Part shown: positions 47,792 to 56,372 of the stretch, piece after piece
Position numbering within the stretch: the first letter of the stretch is position 1
Layout of the letters: every line of letters starts with the position of its first letter
Source of the DNA: Candidatus Heimdallarchaeota archaeon
Lineage (GTDB): Archaea > Asgardarchaeota > Heimdallarchaeia > Heimdallarchaeales > Heimdallarchaeaceae
Reading direction: 5' to 3'
NCBI GenBank assembly: GCA_016839875.1
Contig: JAEOTK010000291.1
Location: 1 to 61,579, forward strand
DNA: 61,579 nt
Position numbers and translations under genes: made by a program
Notes under the pieces: model-generated
Database searches by the model: none
What the model was told of the DNA's origin: nothing
The model's input: the letters and a program-made list of their open reading frames with translations, nothing else

Positions 47792-48388
47792 ATGATGAGC
47801 TCCATACGCCCATATAATCCAGGACAAGATAGTATTCTAAAAATTGCAGTGTTAGGATTGGGATCAGTTGGTAAAACTACTATTTCTAAAAGATATTCTG
47901 GAGAACTAATGGACCCAGAACAGATATCCATGACTAAAGGCGTAGATATAACTGTAAAAAGGATTATACATGGCGGTAGGACAGTAACATTGCAGATATG
48001 GGATTTTGCTGGTCAGAAACAGTTTAGATTCATGATTGATGTCTTCTTAAGAGGAGTAAAGGGCGTAATATATGTATATGATGTTACAGATATTGAAACC
48101 TTGCTAGATTTAAATGAATTCATAAATTTGACAAGAAATTACCTCAGCAATCACTTCTATCCAGAAGTGCCAGAAATTTTAGTAGGAAATAAATTAGATC
48201 TAAACAATGTAGAAGTAACAATTGAAGATGTTCATGATTTTATGAAAACATATGAAATCAAGAAACATTTTCTTGTAAGTGGTTTATTTTCAAACAATGT
48301 TTCTGAACCTTTTGAATATATGGTTAATCAGATAATAAACAAGAAAAATCTCACTGATGAGTTAATGTCTAAATATTCAAGGATTTGA
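47792..48388 (+). CDS. Ras-like small GTPase
   Basis: The 198-residue GTPase has G1 GLGSVGKT (about residues 22-29), switch I with Thr48 (SMTKGVD), G3 WDFAGQ (about residues 70-75) with the catalytic glutamine in place, G4 GNKLDL (132-137) and a G5-like SGLFSN near residue 165. The shape is that of Ras/Rab/Rag-type GTPases abundant in Asgard archaea. There is no C-terminal cysteine, so lipid attachment is not apparent. Roadblock and FIST genes precede it, and a small zinc protein follows. Confidence 0.9.
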   Translation: MMSSIRPYNPGQDSILKIAVLGLGSVGKTTISKRYSGELMDPEQISMTKGVDITVKRIIHGGRTVTLQIWDFAGQKQFRFMIDVFLRGVKGVIYVYDVTDIETLLDLNEFINLTRNYLSNHFYPEVPEILVGNKLDLNNVEVTIEDVHDFMKTYEIKKHFLVSGLFSNNVSEPFEYMVNQIINKKNLTDELMSKYSRI

Positions 48389-48415
48389 ATATTGGGAAAC
48401 TGATGTGGTGATAAG

Positions 48416-48745
48416 ATGGAAGATGAGAACAAATACATCATGAAAACATTCAACTGTGAAAAATGTGGAAGAAAAGTTGAATGTAAAATTGAGAAAAAGC
48501 AAATTGAGGAACTAAAAGATAGCCAATTGTTCAATTTTGTTTTAATGCACGCTAACGACCATACGTTGATTGTCTCAATTGATGGAAGGGGAAACATCAG
48601 AAGATCAAGAATTGCATCACTTAGCTCAAGTTTGAAGGTTGAAGAGAATTTAGCACCTTTCCAAGATTATCAAATCATTGAGGAATGTAACAATATTGTA
48701 GATGCTTTTAATTTCTATCTCAAAAAATCATTATCTAATAATTGA
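48416..48745 (+). CDS. Small zinc-ribbon-like protein
   Basis: The 109-residue protein begins with a CxxC motif (NCEKCGRKVECKI); only three cysteines appear in this region, with a fourth late (EECNN). The rest is mixed alpha/beta, including HTLIVSIDGRGNIRRSRIAS near residue 50. It lies 27 bases after the small GTPase and belongs to the same apparent transcription unit. A zinc knuckle or metal-dependent interaction surface is possible. The family is not recognised. Confidence 0.65.
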   Translation: MEDENKYIMKTFNCEKCGRKVECKIEKKQIEELKDSQLFNFVLMHANDHTLIVSIDGRGNIRRSRIASLSSSLKVEENLAPFQDYQIIEECNNIVDAFNFYLKKSLSNN

Positions 48746-48799
48746 TAATTATAACAGAAGAATAATCGAAATAAAAAATAAAGAAAAAAAGAAGATAGA

Positions 48800-50083
48800 T
48801 TATTTTGGAGTAACTTTCTTAACTATTCCAACGGCAACGGTTTGACCCATGTCTCTTACAGCAAAACGACCCAATGAAGGTATTTCTGTGTATGATTCTA
48901 CAACCATATCACGAGTTGGTATCAAAACAGCTTCTGCTGTATCACCGTTTTTTAGGAAATCTGGTTTGGCAGTTTTTTCTCCTTTTGTAGTCTTTGACTT
49001 TAATTCAGCAAAACGAGTTGCAACTTGCGCTGTTCCACAGTGAATTACTGGTGTATAACCAACGGCAATTGCAGATGGATGACGAATAACTTGAACTGTA
49101 GCAAGAAATTCTTTTACAACAGTTGGGGGTTTAGCAGCATGACCTACAACGTCACCTCTTCGTACATCTTTTTTGGATAATCCTTTACAACTGAAACCGA
49201 TGTTGTCACCGGGTATAGCTTCCAGAATATCTTCATGATGCATTTCAATTGACATTACAGCTGCTTTCTTTCCTGTGGGCTGAAATATTACTTCATCTTT
49301 GGGCTTCAAAACACCAGTTTCAACACGTCCTACGGGAACAGTTCCTATACCTGTAATGGTATAAACGTCTTGAACGGGTAGTCTCAAAGGTTTATCTATG
49401 GGTTTGGGAGGGACTTCTAAAGTATCAAGTGCATCGAGAAGAACGGGGCCATCATACCAATCCATCTTATCTGGTTTTTCACTTAAATTGTCACCTAACA
49501 TACCGCTAACAGGCACGAATGTGACTTTTTTCATATCAAAACCGAATAATTTAAGATTTCTTTCCATTTCATCTTTGATTTCTTGGAAACGTTCTTGTTT
49601 ATAATCGGCAAGATCCATTTTATTAACCGCTACTAGTAGTTGATCAACACCTAGTGTTTTTGCTAAAAGAGCATGTTCTCTTGTTTGTCCAGTAGCGCTT
49701 ATTCCTGCTTCAAATTCTCCTGTACCAGCACTTATTACTAAGATGGCTGCATCAGCTTGAGAAGTTCCTGTAATCATATTCTTGACGAAGTCACGATGTC
49801 CTGGAGCATCAATAATTGTGTAATAATATTTCTTGGTTTCGAAATTGTAAAATGCAAGATCTATTGTTACTCCTCTTTCTCGCTCTTCCTTCAATTTGTC
49901 CAATACCCAAGCAAATTTAAAGCTGCCTCTTCCGATTAGTTCAGCTTCTTTCTCATACTTCTGGATTTCTCTTTCAGAGATACTACCACAAAGATAGAGT
50001 AAATGACCTGTCATTGTAGACTTACCATGGTCAACATGACCAATGATTACTAGATTTAAATGAGGCTTCCCTTTTGAACTCAT
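48800..50083 (-). CDS. tuf: Translation elongation factor 1-alpha
   Basis: The 427-residue GTPase delivers aminoacyl-tRNA to the ribosome. It shows G1 GHVDHGKST, G3 DAPGHRDF, G4 NKMD, and downstream beta-barrel domains with VGRVETG and PGDNIGFS. The start MSSKGKPHLNLVIIGH is typical of archaeal EF-1alpha. A strong BRE/TATA element lies about 75-90 nt upstream. The gene is alone on its strand here, without rps10 or rps7. It is the expected high-expression gene. Confidence 0.98.
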   Translation of the reverse strand: MSSKGKPHLNLVIIGHVDHGKSTMTGHLLYLCGSISEREIQKYEKEAELIGRGSFKFAWVLDKLKEERERGVTIDLAFYNFETKKYYYTIIDAPGHRDFVKNMITGTSQADAAILVISAGTGEFEAGISATGQTREHALLAKTLGVDQLLVAVNKMDLADYKQERFQEIKDEMERNLKLFGFDMKKVTFVPVSGMLGDNLSEKPDKMDWYDGPVLLDALDTLEVPPKPIDKPLRLPVQDVYTITGIGTVPVGRVETGVLKPKDEVIFQPTGKKAAVMSIEMHHEDILEAIPGDNIGFSCKGLSKKDVRRGDVVGHAAKPPTVVKEFLATVQVIRHPSAIAVGYTPVIHCGTAQVATRFAELKSKTTKGEKTAKPDFLKNGDTAEAVLIPTRDMVVESYTEIPSLGRFAVRDMGQTVAVGIVKKVTPK

Positions 50084-50154
50084 TTTTTACACCTTTTTTA
50101 TTTTTACAGTACTAACTAATATACTGATTCTACTTTAATATTTCCCCTAGCTAG

Positions 50155-50175
50155 ATTTTTAAAAGCGTTTTGGTT
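50155..50175 (-). promoter_or_regulatory. BRE/TATA promoter of EF-1alpha
   Basis: On the minus strand AACCAAAACGCTTTTAAAAAT combines a BRE (CCAAAACG) and a TATA element. It lies about 72-92 nt upstream of the ATG at 50083 and matches the eif5A promoter at 9830-9848 in the BRE part. Confidence 0.65.
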
Positions 50176-50306
50176 TGGTTGTTTTTATAATATTGGTTCT
50201 GATTAATTTATGTTTGAGTTAAAATCAACATTTATCAGAACCTAAAATATAGCTTTGATTAGTGGTATATTAAAAGAATAAAAATGAAAGAAAAGAGATA
50301 TCTATT

Positions 50307-52580
50307 TTAGATATCATCAAGTGTATAGAGATAGTCGAGTTCAGCTGAAAGCTGAGCAATGTTTTCTGGATATACAACTTCATAAATTCGCACGAGAGGA
50401 TATTTTCTAGCTTCTTCAATTGATTGTGCTAATCCATAGCTTCTAAAAACTTCTTTGAAGTAAACTGTATCATCTCCTTCTCCACCGGTTAAAGTAGCAA
50501 CAGGATAGTTTCTAGCTAAACTCAGTATTCCAGGGTTTTGACTTGTAGGAGTACCAGGAATTTGTTCACTCCATGCGAAACCAGTTATTGGGTCATATGC
50601 TGAAAGCCTATATAATACAGAATCATAGAACTTATCATAATATTGGTAGTATCTGTTTTCTTCTGGTTCTAAACCATAATAGGCAGATTCAGTTATTTGA
50701 TAGCGTGGAACTGTAGCTTCAGCGATTCTAATACACCAAATAGCCTTACCTAAATCAGAACCAAGGCCAGGGATTCCTGCTTGAGTGTTAACTAGAACAT
50801 ACTTTACGTTATATCTGTACATAAGTTTAACAGACTCTGAGAAGTTCCACATTAACATGGTACCTACCATTCCAATATGTGTTTTGTTCGTAGTAGCATT
50901 ATCTACTAATGACGTTGCATTCCCATAGTTCGTAATCCAGTAACCATAATCCCACCAACTTAAAACAACAGAAGGACTATTTTGAACAACTCCATCACCT
51001 TGTCCATTTTCACGCAACCATTGTAAGGCTTCTTGCCAATCAGAAGCAGGAATTCCGGGTGGATCAATATAAACTGGTGCCATTTCTGATAGAGCATATC
51101 GTTCTGCTTGTTTTACACTATGAAAAGCAAATGTTACTAATAATCCAAATATTACAATATAAGCAATTATTGCTTCATCTCTGCCAATAGATTTAGTTAT
51201 TCGCATTTTTCTCTTTGTTAACGCTATTTTTCCATGAGCACTTAAAGAATAAGTGTATAGAAGTTTATCAATAGCAATACCACTCAACAATGCAGCTGCA
51301 GGTGCGAGAAGTAAAACAAGACGAACCATGGAACCTGAGAAATATATTGTTGTAATACCTAGAACAATAATGATAATGTTAACATCAGTTGGTTTCTTTA
51401 AACAATAGTAAAGACCCAAAGGAATAAAGAATGTCATTATATGTATATTGCTGAACAATTCTGCCCAAGTCATAGGTTGGTGTTCACTTACTGAGGAAAT
51501 AATTGGAATATTCACTCGACCACCAGGGAGAATAACAGCCCAGAATTTCTCTGCAATATTTGAGAAAATTCCTAGAGATAGAAAAATCGTTACAAGAATA
51601 ACTAATAGAACAAGAGCACTTATTGCCCCTACAATTAGTACTTGTTTAAACGTTCTTTCACTTAACCCTCTAGACAGATTTTGCACCATTCCTACAAGTA
51701 CTAGAAAGACAATCATCAAAACTGGTATCATGACTTCGATATTGAAGAATTGATTTCGCATTACTCTCGGTATAAGAAAACCTATACTTAATGCAGTTAT
51801 GATCGTTATAGTATAGGCTTTTATCAGTTTATAGTTAAGCTTTCTAGTTATTACTAAGAAGAAGACAACTAAAGGTAGCAAATCTAGAATGTAACGATAA
51901 GCTCCCCAGCTTCCTATTAAAAGACCCAAACTTACTCCAGAGAGAAATGATGCTAAAGTTCCACCTCGTTTTATTGCTCGAATGAAGAAATATAACGTTA
52001 GAACCGTAAAAAGAATACCAACTGATTCATTATCAAAAAATCCAGCTGTACTTCTAGAAACAAATGCAGGTGATATAGACATGAATAGTGCCGTGAATAA
52101 TCCTGTTCTTGCACTTACAGCTTCTTTTCCAAGATAGTATGAAGCAATAATTGTTATTAAACCATAGATAACTGGACTGAAAAATGCAACTTGTTGAATT
52201 GTAACATTAATTGAGAATAGAGTAAGTATTCCATGGATGATAACAGCACTTAGTGGTACTCCCCAGTAAAGTTCTCTTCCAGTTTGAAATCCATAAGGAT
52301 ACCAAGAATTTGATTTGAACCAATGAATGAAAGGAACAAAACCGTTTTGACTGATATATTCAGCGCTAACCAATTGAACATAGGGGTCAAATGCTTTAAT
52401 GAGCGGATCGAAACCTTTCATAACCGCAAATAATCTAACAACAACTCCTATTATAAGAATGAAAAGCAGACTAAGTCTGTTAAGAACTGTTTCTCTTTTA
52501 ATCTCATAATCTTCAAAATGATCCACTATTTTTCTCCAAAACTTGCTTAACATATTTGTTATACCTGACCCACTTGACAA
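50307..52580 (-). CDS. stt3: Oligosaccharyltransferase catalytic subunit STT3/AglB
   Basis: The 757-residue polytopic membrane protein has about twelve hydrophobic segments up to residue 500. The first loop holds KAFDPYVQLV, and FFDNESVG carries the DxD-like acidic pair. The C-terminal domain begins after EALQWLRENG with the signature SWWDYGYWITNYG, the WWDYG motif that binds the acceptor sequon. It transfers the lipid-linked glycan to Asn in N-x-S/T of surface proteins. It starts with TTG at 52580: AAGGTGA lies six bases upstream, which makes the non-ATG start credible. Confidence 0.93.
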   Translation of the reverse strand: MSSGSGITNMLSKFWRKIVDHFEDYEIKRETVLNRLSLLFILIIGVVVRLFAVMKGFDPLIKAFDPYVQLVSAEYISQNGFVPFIHWFKSNSWYPYGFQTGRELYWGVPLSAVIIHGILTLFSINVTIQQVAFFSPVIYGLITIIASYYLGKEAVSARTGLFTALFMSISPAFVSRSTAGFFDNESVGILFTVLTLYFFIRAIKRGGTLASFLSGVSLGLLIGSWGAYRYILDLLPLVVFFLVITRKLNYKLIKAYTITIITALSIGFLIPRVMRNQFFNIEVMIPVLMIVFLVLVGMVQNLSRGLSERTFKQVLIVGAISALVLLVILVTIFLSLGIFSNIAEKFWAVILPGGRVNIPIISSVSEHQPMTWAELFSNIHIMTFFIPLGLYYCLKKPTDVNIIIIVLGITTIYFSGSMVRLVLLLAPAAALLSGIAIDKLLYTYSLSAHGKIALTKRKMRITKSIGRDEAIIAYIVIFGLLVTFAFHSVKQAERYALSEMAPVYIDPPGIPASDWQEALQWLRENGQGDGVVQNSPSVVLSWWDYGYWITNYGNATSLVDNATTNKTHIGMVGTMLMWNFSESVKLMYRYNVKYVLVNTQAGIPGLGSDLGKAIWCIRIAEATVPRYQITESAYYGLEPEENRYYQYYDKFYDSVLYRLSAYDPITGFAWSEQIPGTPTSQNPGILSLARNYPVATLTGGEGDDTVYFKEVFRSYGLAQSIEEARKYPLVRIYEVVYPENIAQLSAELDYLYTLDDI

Positions 52581-52807
52581 GATAATTCACCTTTTCTTCA
52601 CAATTATGAAACTGGCTAAGCTTTTAGTTGAAGTTGATTATAGAAAAGTGTTTAAAAACATTACTTAAGAATAGTCATTCGATTTTGGGGGATTGAAGCT
52701 CTATTTTATCGGAATAATTTGAGTAATGAATAGTATTCTTTCGAAACTAGCGAACATTATAGTAAGATTAATTAACTTATTTCTTGCATAAATTGAATTA
52801 GAGAACA

Positions 52808-53221
52808 ATGAGACTTGAGAGAAAAATTGCATATGCACTAGCAAAAGAATTGAAGGATATTACTCAAGAAGCTAAATTGGAAGCTCTTGCCGTATTAACA
52901 GCAACAGGAGACAGGATAGCATTCTATGCAGGAGATAAAAAAGCAAATTCAACAGAACTATCAGCAATAGGTGCTGCACTCGTAGCAGCTGCTAGATTAG
53001 CACTAGAAAGACTGAATTTTTCTCCAATCAATGATGTGATGGTAAGAGGAAAGAACGGATTTCTAATTTTAAAATCAATTGGGGATTTTCATTTAGTTGG
53101 AGGGACTAGTGACATTGAAGAGTTCAAAAATGCAATCGCAGTTCTGTCTAATCATGCACCAAAAATAGCAGATATTTTATCATATGTTCAAATTGAAGAA
53201 GATGAAATGCCTCTTGAGTAA
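52808..53221 (+). CDS. Roadblock/LC7-domain protein
   Basis: The 137-residue protein has an N-terminal helix (RLERKIAYALAKELKDITQ) followed by the Roadblock core: KLEALAVLTATGDRIAFYAG, SAIGAALVAAARLALERLN, VMVRGKNGFLILKSIGDFHL and a C-terminal helix. The pattern is that of Asgard Roadblock proteins, which bind small GTPases. It has its own upstream region and lies between STT3 and the PolD small subunit, not with the GTPase cluster. The start ATG follows AATTAGAGAACA. No partner can be named from here. Confidence 0.85.
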   Translation: MRLERKIAYALAKELKDITQEAKLEALAVLTATGDRIAFYAGDKKANSTELSAIGAALVAAARLALERLNFSPINDVMVRGKNGFLILKSIGDFHLVGGTSDIEEFKNAIAVLSNHAPKIADILSYVQIEEDEMPLE

Positions 53222-53240
53222 ATAGAAGAGAAAGATGAAA

Positions 53241-54809
53241 CTAGTTAATTTTAGTGAAATCTACCATTGTTCGCTGTAAATTTTCTAAATTAATAACATA
53301 GGTTAAACCTGTTGTAGGATTAATATTCATGCTTTTTTGGTATGAAGTTTGAAATTGAAAAGTGCCAGAATTAATCAGTGTTACTCCCTTATAAGTTTCA
53401 TCTCCAGCAATATGAGTGTGTCCAGTTTGGAGTATATCTGGAATTCTTGAAATGACTAACTGATCTACTGGATCCGGTGCTATTGGAGTTCTTTTTCCAT
53501 ATATAGGAACCAAATGACGATTTTTTAACATTTCAACCATAGCGGGCATGGAAGTTTCATGAGGGATTGCAGGAATAGCTGAATTAATGTCCATTATAGA
53601 ATTACCGTGTGTCATAAGAACTTCTACATTATGAGCTTTCAAATAAGCAGGACTCCCAAGAAGATGGACATTATCCAAATTGTATAGTTCTGGAGCAAAA
53701 TCCTTCTGTATCGGTGTTTGAGGTTCCGCAGCCCTAGCTCCATCATGATTGCCAGGAATAATTATGATTTCAATGTCATCTCTGATCTCAGAGAAGTATT
53801 CAGCAGAACGTTGATACTGAAGATGGATGTTCTCCAAATCAAGATCTTCAACTTGACCAGGATAAATACCTACACCATCTACAACATCTCCAGCAACAAA
53901 TAGATATTTGATTTTCATTCCTAGTTGATTATATTTCTCTGTTCCAAGAGTCCCATTCATAAAATTAATCGCATTCTGAAATAATTTTTCCGCAAAATTC
54001 TTAGATCCTATATGTATATCCGAAAGAAATAAAGCAAGAGCTTCTTCAGATGCTCGATTTGGTTTATGGCTATAAGGTATATCAGGCCATTGGATGTCCT
54101 TTATAGTAAACAAATCTTTGTAATGGTTACCAGAAAAACAAAGAATGGAATCTTCAAGTATAAATTCACCTTTATGAACTAAATCTATATTGGATTGTGG
54201 AATAAGTCCTTTTATAATGCCTTCTTCATCCTCTAAATCTAGAATTACATGCCCTGTTTTGGTTACTTGTTTACTTGTCACAATAGCAATTAGAGATTGA
54301 GGATCCTTACCACTACTAGATTTAACAGATGATGTCTTAATGATATTCTGAATGTCTCGTCTACGAGTAAACATCCTACTAATTAACTCAAATCTACTTT
54401 CGAAATATTTACGGAAACTCTCTGCAGAAGCTGAGGATTTTGAAGGTTTGGGGGTGCTAATTATCTGAAGATCAGCTGCTATTTTCTCTCTTCTTATTCG
54501 GGAATCAACTGTTTTTTCTTTTTTTGTTTCTTCTTTTGATAGTGTGATTTCGGGAGGATCTTTTGTTTTAGATTTCTTTTCGACGATAATTTTCTCTTTT
54601 TTAACAGCAGTCTTAGATTCTTTTTTCGCTTCTTTCCCTATTATTCTATTGATATCCTCTGCTGAAAGTATAGCTTCATCAAATTTGGATAAAAGAATTT
54701 TCTCTATTAGTGATTCAGTATCATCTATAGATTCTATCAAAGAATAAGCTTCAGGAGTAAGTTGATAGCCAGCAGCAAATAGTTTTCGAAGTTGCTTTGG
54801 AGTAACCAT
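53241..54809 (-). CDS. polB: DNA polymerase D small subunit (DP1)
   Basis: The 522-residue exonuclease/scaffold subunit belongs to PolD. A helical N-terminal domain of about 75 residues (LRKLFAAGYQLTPEAYSLI) is followed by a Lys/Glu-rich linker and an OB fold, then the calcineurin-like phosphoesterase: LFLSDIHIGS, AGDVVDGVG, PGNHDGARA, MTHG and TGHTHIAG. All metal-binding motifs are present, so 3'-5' exonuclease activity is likely. The large subunit is not in the window. It converges with the Roadblock gene at 52808-53221. Confidence 0.95.
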   Translation of the reverse strand: MVTPKQLRKLFAAGYQLTPEAYSLIESIDDTESLIEKILLSKFDEAILSAEDINRIIGKEAKKESKTAVKKEKIIVEKKSKTKDPPEITLSKEETKKEKTVDSRIRREKIAADLQIISTPKPSKSSASAESFRKYFESRFELISRMFTRRRDIQNIIKTSSVKSSSGKDPQSLIAIVTSKQVTKTGHVILDLEDEEGIIKGLIPQSNIDLVHKGEFILEDSILCFSGNHYKDLFTIKDIQWPDIPYSHKPNRASEEALALFLSDIHIGSKNFAEKLFQNAINFMNGTLGTEKYNQLGMKIKYLFVAGDVVDGVGIYPGQVEDLDLENIHLQYQRSAEYFSEIRDDIEIIIIPGNHDGARAAEPQTPIQKDFAPELYNLDNVHLLGSPAYLKAHNVEVLMTHGNSIMDINSAIPAIPHETSMPAMVEMLKNRHLVPIYGKRTPIAPDPVDQLVISRIPDILQTGHTHIAGDETYKGVTLINSGTFQFQTSYQKSMNINPTTGLTYVINLENLQRTMVDFTKIN

Positions 54810-54929
54810 AACTACGCAATTTTAGATTTTAATTTCATAATATATATATTTCTACTTGATATCATAAAATAAAACCAACCAACAAAAAATTTAAGATATG
54901 AGTTATTCGAATGACAATAAATATCAATT

Positions 54930-55021
54930 GACCCCGTAGCTCAGTTGGATAGAGCACCAGCCTTCTAAATCTTCTTACTGAAGAAAGTTGGGGGTCGCGC
55001 GTTCGAATCGCGCCGGGGTCG
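54930..55021 (+). tRNA. tRNA-Arg(TCT) with canonical anticodon-loop intron
   Basis: The acceptor stem GACCCCG pairs with CGGGGTC. The anticodon stem CCAGC/GTTGG encloses the loop CTTCTA-A once an 18-nt intron (54968-54985) is removed, giving anticodon TCT. The intron lies at the standard position 37/38. The T-arm has GCGCGTTCGAATCGCGC. CCA is encoded at 55022-55024. Confidence 0.93.
54968..54985 (+). other. Canonical tRNA intron (position 37/38)
   Basis: This 18-nt intron of tRNA-Arg(TCT) contains TTCTT and AAGAA arms that can pair around ACTG. Flanking adenines leave the exact cut points ambiguous by one to two bases. The position is the typical archaeal splice site. Confidence 0.8.
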
Positions 55022-55122
55022 CCATTATTCTTCTTTTACCCATGTTATCCTTATATTCAAAATCAAACAAGTAACAAATAAAAAACAATATAAATCATTG
55101 GTCTTAATTGCACTTGGTAATT

Positions 55123-55311
55123 ATGAGTAGATCTCAGAAAAAAACAAAGCGAGACACCAGTCCAATGCCCGCTACAGGTGCGGGATTGATGAGATATTAT
55201 GATGAGGATTTACCTGGAGTAAAGATTGGACCATGGTATGTAATTATTTTTTGTGTTGTTTTAATAATAGCAGTTATTGTTGGCAACATATTCTATGTCA
55301 CCCCAGCATAA
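55123..55311 (+). CDS. secG: Preprotein translocase subunit Sec61-beta
   Basis: The 62-residue tail-anchored protein of the Sec61/SecYE-beta channel has a basic N-terminus SRSQKKTKRD, the typical PMPATGAGLMRYYDED (glycine plus YYDED-like turn), and one transmembrane helix WYVIIFCVVLIIAVIVGNIF. The start ATG at 55123 is used; an in-frame TTG lies five codons upstream. The overlapping gene downstream is out of frame and begins after its stop. Confidence 0.9.
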   Translation: MSRSQKKTKRDTSPMPATGAGLMRYYDEDLPGVKIGPWYVIIFCVVLIIAVIVGNIFYVTPA

Positions 55312-55340
55312 ATAGGGAAGACTCCAGTAAAAAAGTGGGC

Positions 55341-55634
55341 GTGAGAATCATTCAAAAGTACCAAGAATTAATGGAAAAATTATATATCGAAAAAGATCAG
55401 GAAAGAGGGAAAACTAAAACTATGCTAAAACTAGTTGAAGAAGTAGGAGAATTAGCAGAAGCAATTTTAGTAAATAAAAACGAAAAGATCGAGGAGGAAT
55501 TAGCTGATATCATAGCTTGGACACTGAGTATAGCCAATCTTTTCAGTATCAATTTAGATAAGGCTTTTCAAAACAAATACAAGGATGTATGTCCTGAATG
55601 CAATAGTTGTCCCTGTTCATGTGATTCCATTTAA
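55341..55634 (+). CDS. MazG-like nucleotide pyrophosphohydrolase
   Basis: The protein of about 97 residues has the all-alpha MazG fold: IIQKYQELMEKLYIEKDQERG, the metal-binding EEVGELAEAI, and a second acidic helix EELADIIAWTLSIANLF. The C-terminal tail has cysteine pairs CPECNSCPCSC that may bind zinc. Such enzymes hydrolyse non-canonical or damaged nucleoside triphosphates. GTG at 55341 is the chosen start (GTG at 55335 is also possible), 29 bases after Sec61-beta. The gene is compact and full length for this subgroup. Confidence 0.8.
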   Translation: MRIIQKYQELMEKLYIEKDQERGKTKTMLKLVEEVGELAEAILVNKNEKIEEELADIIAWTLSIANLFSINLDKAFQNKYKDVCPECNSCPCSCDSI

Positions 55635-55736
55635 TTATAGCAATTATTTTTACTAATTTTCTTAAGTGTAATCTGTACATATTATCCTAGCTAGTCCCAA
55701 AATTTTTGTTGATTTTTTAATATTAAAGCAAAGAAA

Positions 55737-55976
55737 ATGTATGGAATGAAAGAAATTATACTGTATACAGCTGAAGACTGTCCTTATTGTAATATCGCAG
55801 AGGGGATATTAAAGACAGTGCTGGATGAATATGATGGATTATTTGATTATAGAAGCATAAAAATCAATAGAAAAGATACAGCTAAAGTTTCATCTATCCC
55901 TACAATATTAGTAGGAAAAACGAAAATTGAGGGATTACCCGAAAAGGAACAAATTCATACCGCACTATTTTCATAA
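55737..55976 (+). CDS. Glutaredoxin-like thioredoxin-fold protein
   Basis: The 79-residue protein begins with a strand (KEIILYTAEDC), the active site CPYCN, and a central helix (AEGILKTVLDEYDG). IPTILVGKTKIEG includes the cis-Pro loop. This is a minimal glutaredoxin/thioredoxin fold with a CPYC motif. It would reduce disulfides or mixed disulfides in the cytosol. The ATG at 55737 or 55746 could start it. It has no recognisable operon partners. Confidence 0.82.
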   Translation: MYGMKEIILYTAEDCPYCNIAEGILKTVLDEYDGLFDYRSIKINRKDTAKVSSIPTILVGKTKIEGLPEKEQIHTALFS

Positions 55977-56059
55977 AAATAAAAATTCTTGTTTTAAAAA
56001 ATAAAAAAATCAAATTAATTAATAAAAGATATTAAAAAAATAAGAAAGAGATGAGAATG

Positions 56060-56362
56060 TTAACCAAATAGAGCACTAAGGCCTAAATCGGTATCATCTT
56101 CAGGTTCTTCTTCTTTTTCTTCTTTAACTTCCTCTGCTGCTGCTGGTGCTGCTGCTGCTGCTGGTGCTGCAGCTGGTGCTGCTGCCATAACAGCTGATTT
56201 CAAAGCTTGTTCTATGTCAACTTCTTTCAAAGCAGCAACTAGAGCTTTTATACGAGATTCATCTACTGTTGCTCCAGCGGCTTCAAGGATTCCTTTTACT
56301 TTTGCTTGTGTTATTTTTCCGCCTAATTCATGTAGTATTAAGGCTGCATATACATATTCCAT
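56060..56362 (-). CDS. rpl12: 50S ribosomal protein P1 (L12 stalk)
   Basis: The 100-residue acidic stalk protein has an N-terminal dimerisation domain ([18 protein letters not shown]), an Ala/Pro-rich hinge encoded by GCA/GCT repeats (56140-56200), and the acidic C-terminus [12 protein letters not shown], which recruits translation GTPases. It lies ten bases after the rpl10 stop and completes the rpl1-rpl10-rpl12 unit. The C-terminal end resembles that of rpl10, as expected. Confidence 0.96.
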   Translation of the reverse strand: MEYVYAALILHELGGKITQAKVKGILEAAGATVDESRIKALVAALKEVDIEQALKSAVMAAAPAAAPAAAAAPAAAEEVKEEKEEEPEDDTDLGLSALFG

Positions 56363-56372
56363 TTTTTTTCAC

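Noticed and set aside
55233..55340. Longer N-terminus of the MazG-like protein overlapping Sec61-beta
   Set aside because: The extension is an out-of-frame reading of Sec61-beta; family alignment supports the GTG start near 55341.
56140..56200. GCT/GCA trinucleotide repeat
   Set aside because: It encodes the normal Ala-rich hinge of the L12 stalk protein and needs no other explanation.
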